Shown here: in pieces, positions 5,800-7,318 of the stretch | Numbering within the stretch: the first letter of the stretch is position 1 | Layout: each line of letters starts with the position of its first letter | NCBI GenBank assembly: GCA_030425785.1 | Contig: JAUHYJ010000179.1 | Coordinates: 1-7,318 of the forward strand | Reading direction: 5' to 3' | Length of the DNA stretch: 7,318 nucleotides | DNA from: Acidimicrobiia bacterium | GTDB lineage: Bacteria; Actinomycetota; Acidimicrobiia; Acidimicrobiales; Ilumatobacteraceae | Notes under the pieces: model-generated | The model's database searches: none | Told to the model about the DNA's origin: nothing | Seen by the model: only the letters and a program-made list of their open reading frames with translations | Made by a program: the position numbers and the translations under genes

Positions 5800-7318
5800 T
5801 CAGCTCCGCATGCGTTCACCGGCGGGATCGAGGACCGGCTCGTGCAACAGGGTGGCGGGACGCCGTCGGCCGATGATCTCGATCTCGAACTCGCCGGGTG
5901 CGTCCGCTGCGTCGATCACGTCCGCGGCCACGTAGCCGAGCGCGAGCGATCGCTCGCTGTAGTGGGCGTACCCGCCCGAGGTGACCCACCCGACCACCGA
6001 CCAGTCCCCATCGCCGCCGCGGTGCCAGATCGGCTCGTCGCCGATCACGTCGGCCGGGTCGCCCGGATCGACGTCGACGTCGAAGTAGCTCAGGTACCGC
6101 GCCGGCCGATCCTGCCGCTCGAGCGCACCGCGACCGACGAACTCGTGGTCGAATCTCACGTAGCGGTCCATCCGAGCCTCGATCGGGGTGAAGATCGGCC
6201 GGTACTCGCGGAACCAGGTGCCGAACATCTTCTCGAGTCGCATCGAGAGCAGCGCCCGGACCCCGAACGGCCGGATGCCGAACGGCGCCCCGGCCGCCAT
6301 GAGCGTGTCGAACACGTGGCGCTGGTACTCGGGTGCCATCCAGAGCTCGTAGCCGAGGTCGCCCGTGTACGTCATCCGGTTGACGAGGCACGGGGCCATG
6401 CCGACGTCGAAGCGCTGCACGTCCATGAAACGGAAGTGCTCGCCCGAGACGTCGTGGTGCGTGACGGCGTGCAGCACGTCGCGAGCGTTCGGCCCGGCCA
6501 GCGACAACCCGACCATCCGTTGGCCGATCACCTCGATCGTGCACGCAGCGTCGTCGGGCCGGTGTTGCAGGAACCACCGGTGGTGGCTCTCGGTCGCACC
6601 GAGCGACGAGAACAGTACGAACTCGTCGTCGCCGAGCCGGCAGACCGAGAACTCACCCATGATGTGGCCGTGCTCGTTGAGCATCGCCGTGAGGTTGATG
6701 CGGCCGACGTTCGGCAGACGGTTGGTGAACAACCCCTGCAGCCAGCCCGCAGCGCCGGAACCCTCGACCCGGAACTTCGAGAAGTTGCTGATCTCGGTGA
6801 TGCCGACGCGCTCGCGGACCGCTCGCGACTCCTCGCCGATCAACTCGAACGCGTTCGATCGCCGGAACGTGACGTCCTCGACGGGCGGCTCGCCCGGCCG
6901 CTGGAACCAGAGCGGCGACTCGAGCCCGAAGTCGGCGCCCCACACCGCGTTCAGCTCGGTGAGCCGATCGTGGATCGGCACGGTCTGCAGCGGCCGGCCG
7001 GCGGGCAACTCCTCGTTCGGGAAGGTGATGCGGAATCGGCGTCGGTAGTTCTCCTCCGCCTTCACCCGCGTGTAGGGAGCCGTGGCGTAGTCCCCGAAGC
7101 GGGCGACGTCCATGCCCCAGATGTCGAACCCGGGCTCGCCGTCGGTCATCCAGTTGGCGAGCGCGAGACCGACCCCACCGCCCTGGCTCAGACCGGCCAT
7201 CACGCCGCACGCCGTCCAGTAGTTGCGCAGGCCGGGCACCGGGCCGACGAGCGGATTGCCGTCCGGGGTGAACGTGAACGGGCCGTTGACGACGGTTTTG
7301 AGCCCGGCGGTCGCCATG
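5800..7318 (-). CDS. Dimethylglycine/sarcosine dehydrogenase-type FAD and GcvT fusion protein (N-terminus truncated)
   Basis: About 505 C-terminal residues are visible and the frame runs off the right edge. The family is usually about 800-850 residues, so roughly 300 residues of the FAD domain are missing, and the ATG at 7317 is internal. Visible residues 1-57 are the end of the DAO-type FAD domain (NGPFTFTPDGNPLVGPVPGLRNYW, then GLSQGGGVGLALANWM). Residues 58-150 are the linker/FAO cap (IWGMDVARFG, RFRITFPNEELPAGRPL). Residues 155-400 form the GcvT-like folate-binding domain, with RVGITEISNFSKF, FTNRLP and the YTGDLGYELW signature at 317-326. Residues 430-495 form the C-terminal barrel. Such enzymes oxidatively demethylate dimethylglycine or sarcosine and pass the one-carbon unit to tetrahydrofolate, avoiding free formaldehyde. 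It heads the visible minus-strand unit. Substrate choice cannot be read from this part; the family assignment is strong. Confidence 0.92.
   Translation of the reverse strand, partial: MATAGLKTVVNGPFTFTPDGNPLVGPVPGLRNYWTACGVMAGLSQGGGVGLALANWMTDGEPGFDIWGMDVARFGDYATAPYTRVKAEENYRRRFRITFPNEELPAGRPLQTVPIHDRLTELNAVWGADFGLESPLWFQRPGEPPVEDVTFRRSNAFELIGEESRAVRERVGITEISNFSKFRVEGSGAAGWLQGLFTNRLPNVGRINLTAMLNEHGHIMGEFSVCRLGDDEFVLFSSLGATESHHRWFLQHRPDDAACTIEVIGQRMVGLSLAGPNARDVLHAVTHHDVSGEHFRFMDVQRFDVGMAPCLVNRMTYTGDLGYELWMAPEYQRHVFDTLMAAGAPFGIRPFGVRALLSMRLEKMFGTWFREYRPIFTPIEARMDRYVRFDHEFVGRGALERQDRPARYLSYFDVDVDPGDPADVIGDEPIWHRGGDGDWSVVGWVTSGGYAHYSERSLALGYVAADVIDAADAPGEFEIEIIGRRRPATLLHEPVLDPAGERMRS

Noticed and set aside
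4428..5819. A 463-codon minus-strand open frame overlapping TetR and methyltransferase in another frame
   Set aside because: It is Arg/Pro/Ala-rich in the pattern of an out-of-frame reading of GC-rich genes; the real genes on the same strand have intact families and starts.
4460..5935. A 491-codon plus-strand open frame opposite the methyltransferase and TetR genes
   Set aside because: It is low-complexity, Arg/Glu/Asp/Val-rich and without domain features, and it runs antisense to two genes with strong motifs and continues into a third. It is a composition shadow.

Overview
The window is a GC-rich bacterial segment (about 70% G+C by eye, with strong G/C preference at third codon positions and GTG as well as ATG starts). 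Long spurious open frames on the opposite strand are what such composition produces. Protein style and codon use suggest a high-GC actinobacterium, possibly an Acidimicrobiia/Ilumatobacter-like lineage. That placement is an impression from composition only, and no marker gene is present to confirm it.

The layout is two transcription units that converge on a 16-bp gap at 4261-4276. The plus-strand unit (2-4260) holds three genes: the C-terminal part of an MttB-superfamily trimethylamine/betaine methyltransferase cut by the left edge; a 682-residue trimethylamine-dehydrogenase-like flavoprotein (OYE-type FMN barrel, Cys cluster, FAD/NAD(P)-type domain) starting at a GTG at 1104; and a zinc-free medium-chain dehydrogenase/reductase. 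The minus-strand unit (7318 down to 4277) holds the C-terminal two thirds of a dimethylglycine/sarcosine-dehydrogenase-type FAD/GcvT fusion cut by the right edge; a TetR-family regulator 14 nt downstream of it; and a class I SAM-dependent methyltransferase.

The common theme is removal of N-methyl groups from quaternary and tertiary amines. An MttB-like enzyme moves a methyl to a corrinoid protein. TMADH-like flavoproteins oxidatively demethylate tertiary or secondary amines. DMGDH-type enzymes demethylate and hand the one-carbon unit to tetrahydrofolate. Together they could take a betaine-type compound stepwise to a primary amine or glycine, with the TetR protein as local regulator. Enzyme classes are well supported; the shared substrate and pathway are inferred.

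The most notable details are as follows. The TMADH-like protein retains three of the four [4Fe-4S] cysteines, the second being Ala352, and has a rearranged Tyr/His active-site segment. A strong imperfect hairpin fills the gap between the first two genes. A 10-mer, GGACCGGACC, recurs in sense orientation in both of the only two sizeable intergenic gaps (1040-1103 and 5129-5185), the second inside a 29-bp imperfect dyad just downstream of the TetR gene. No RNA genes, CRISPR arrays, insertion sequences or phage genes were seen. No stretch over 300 bases lacks a gene.
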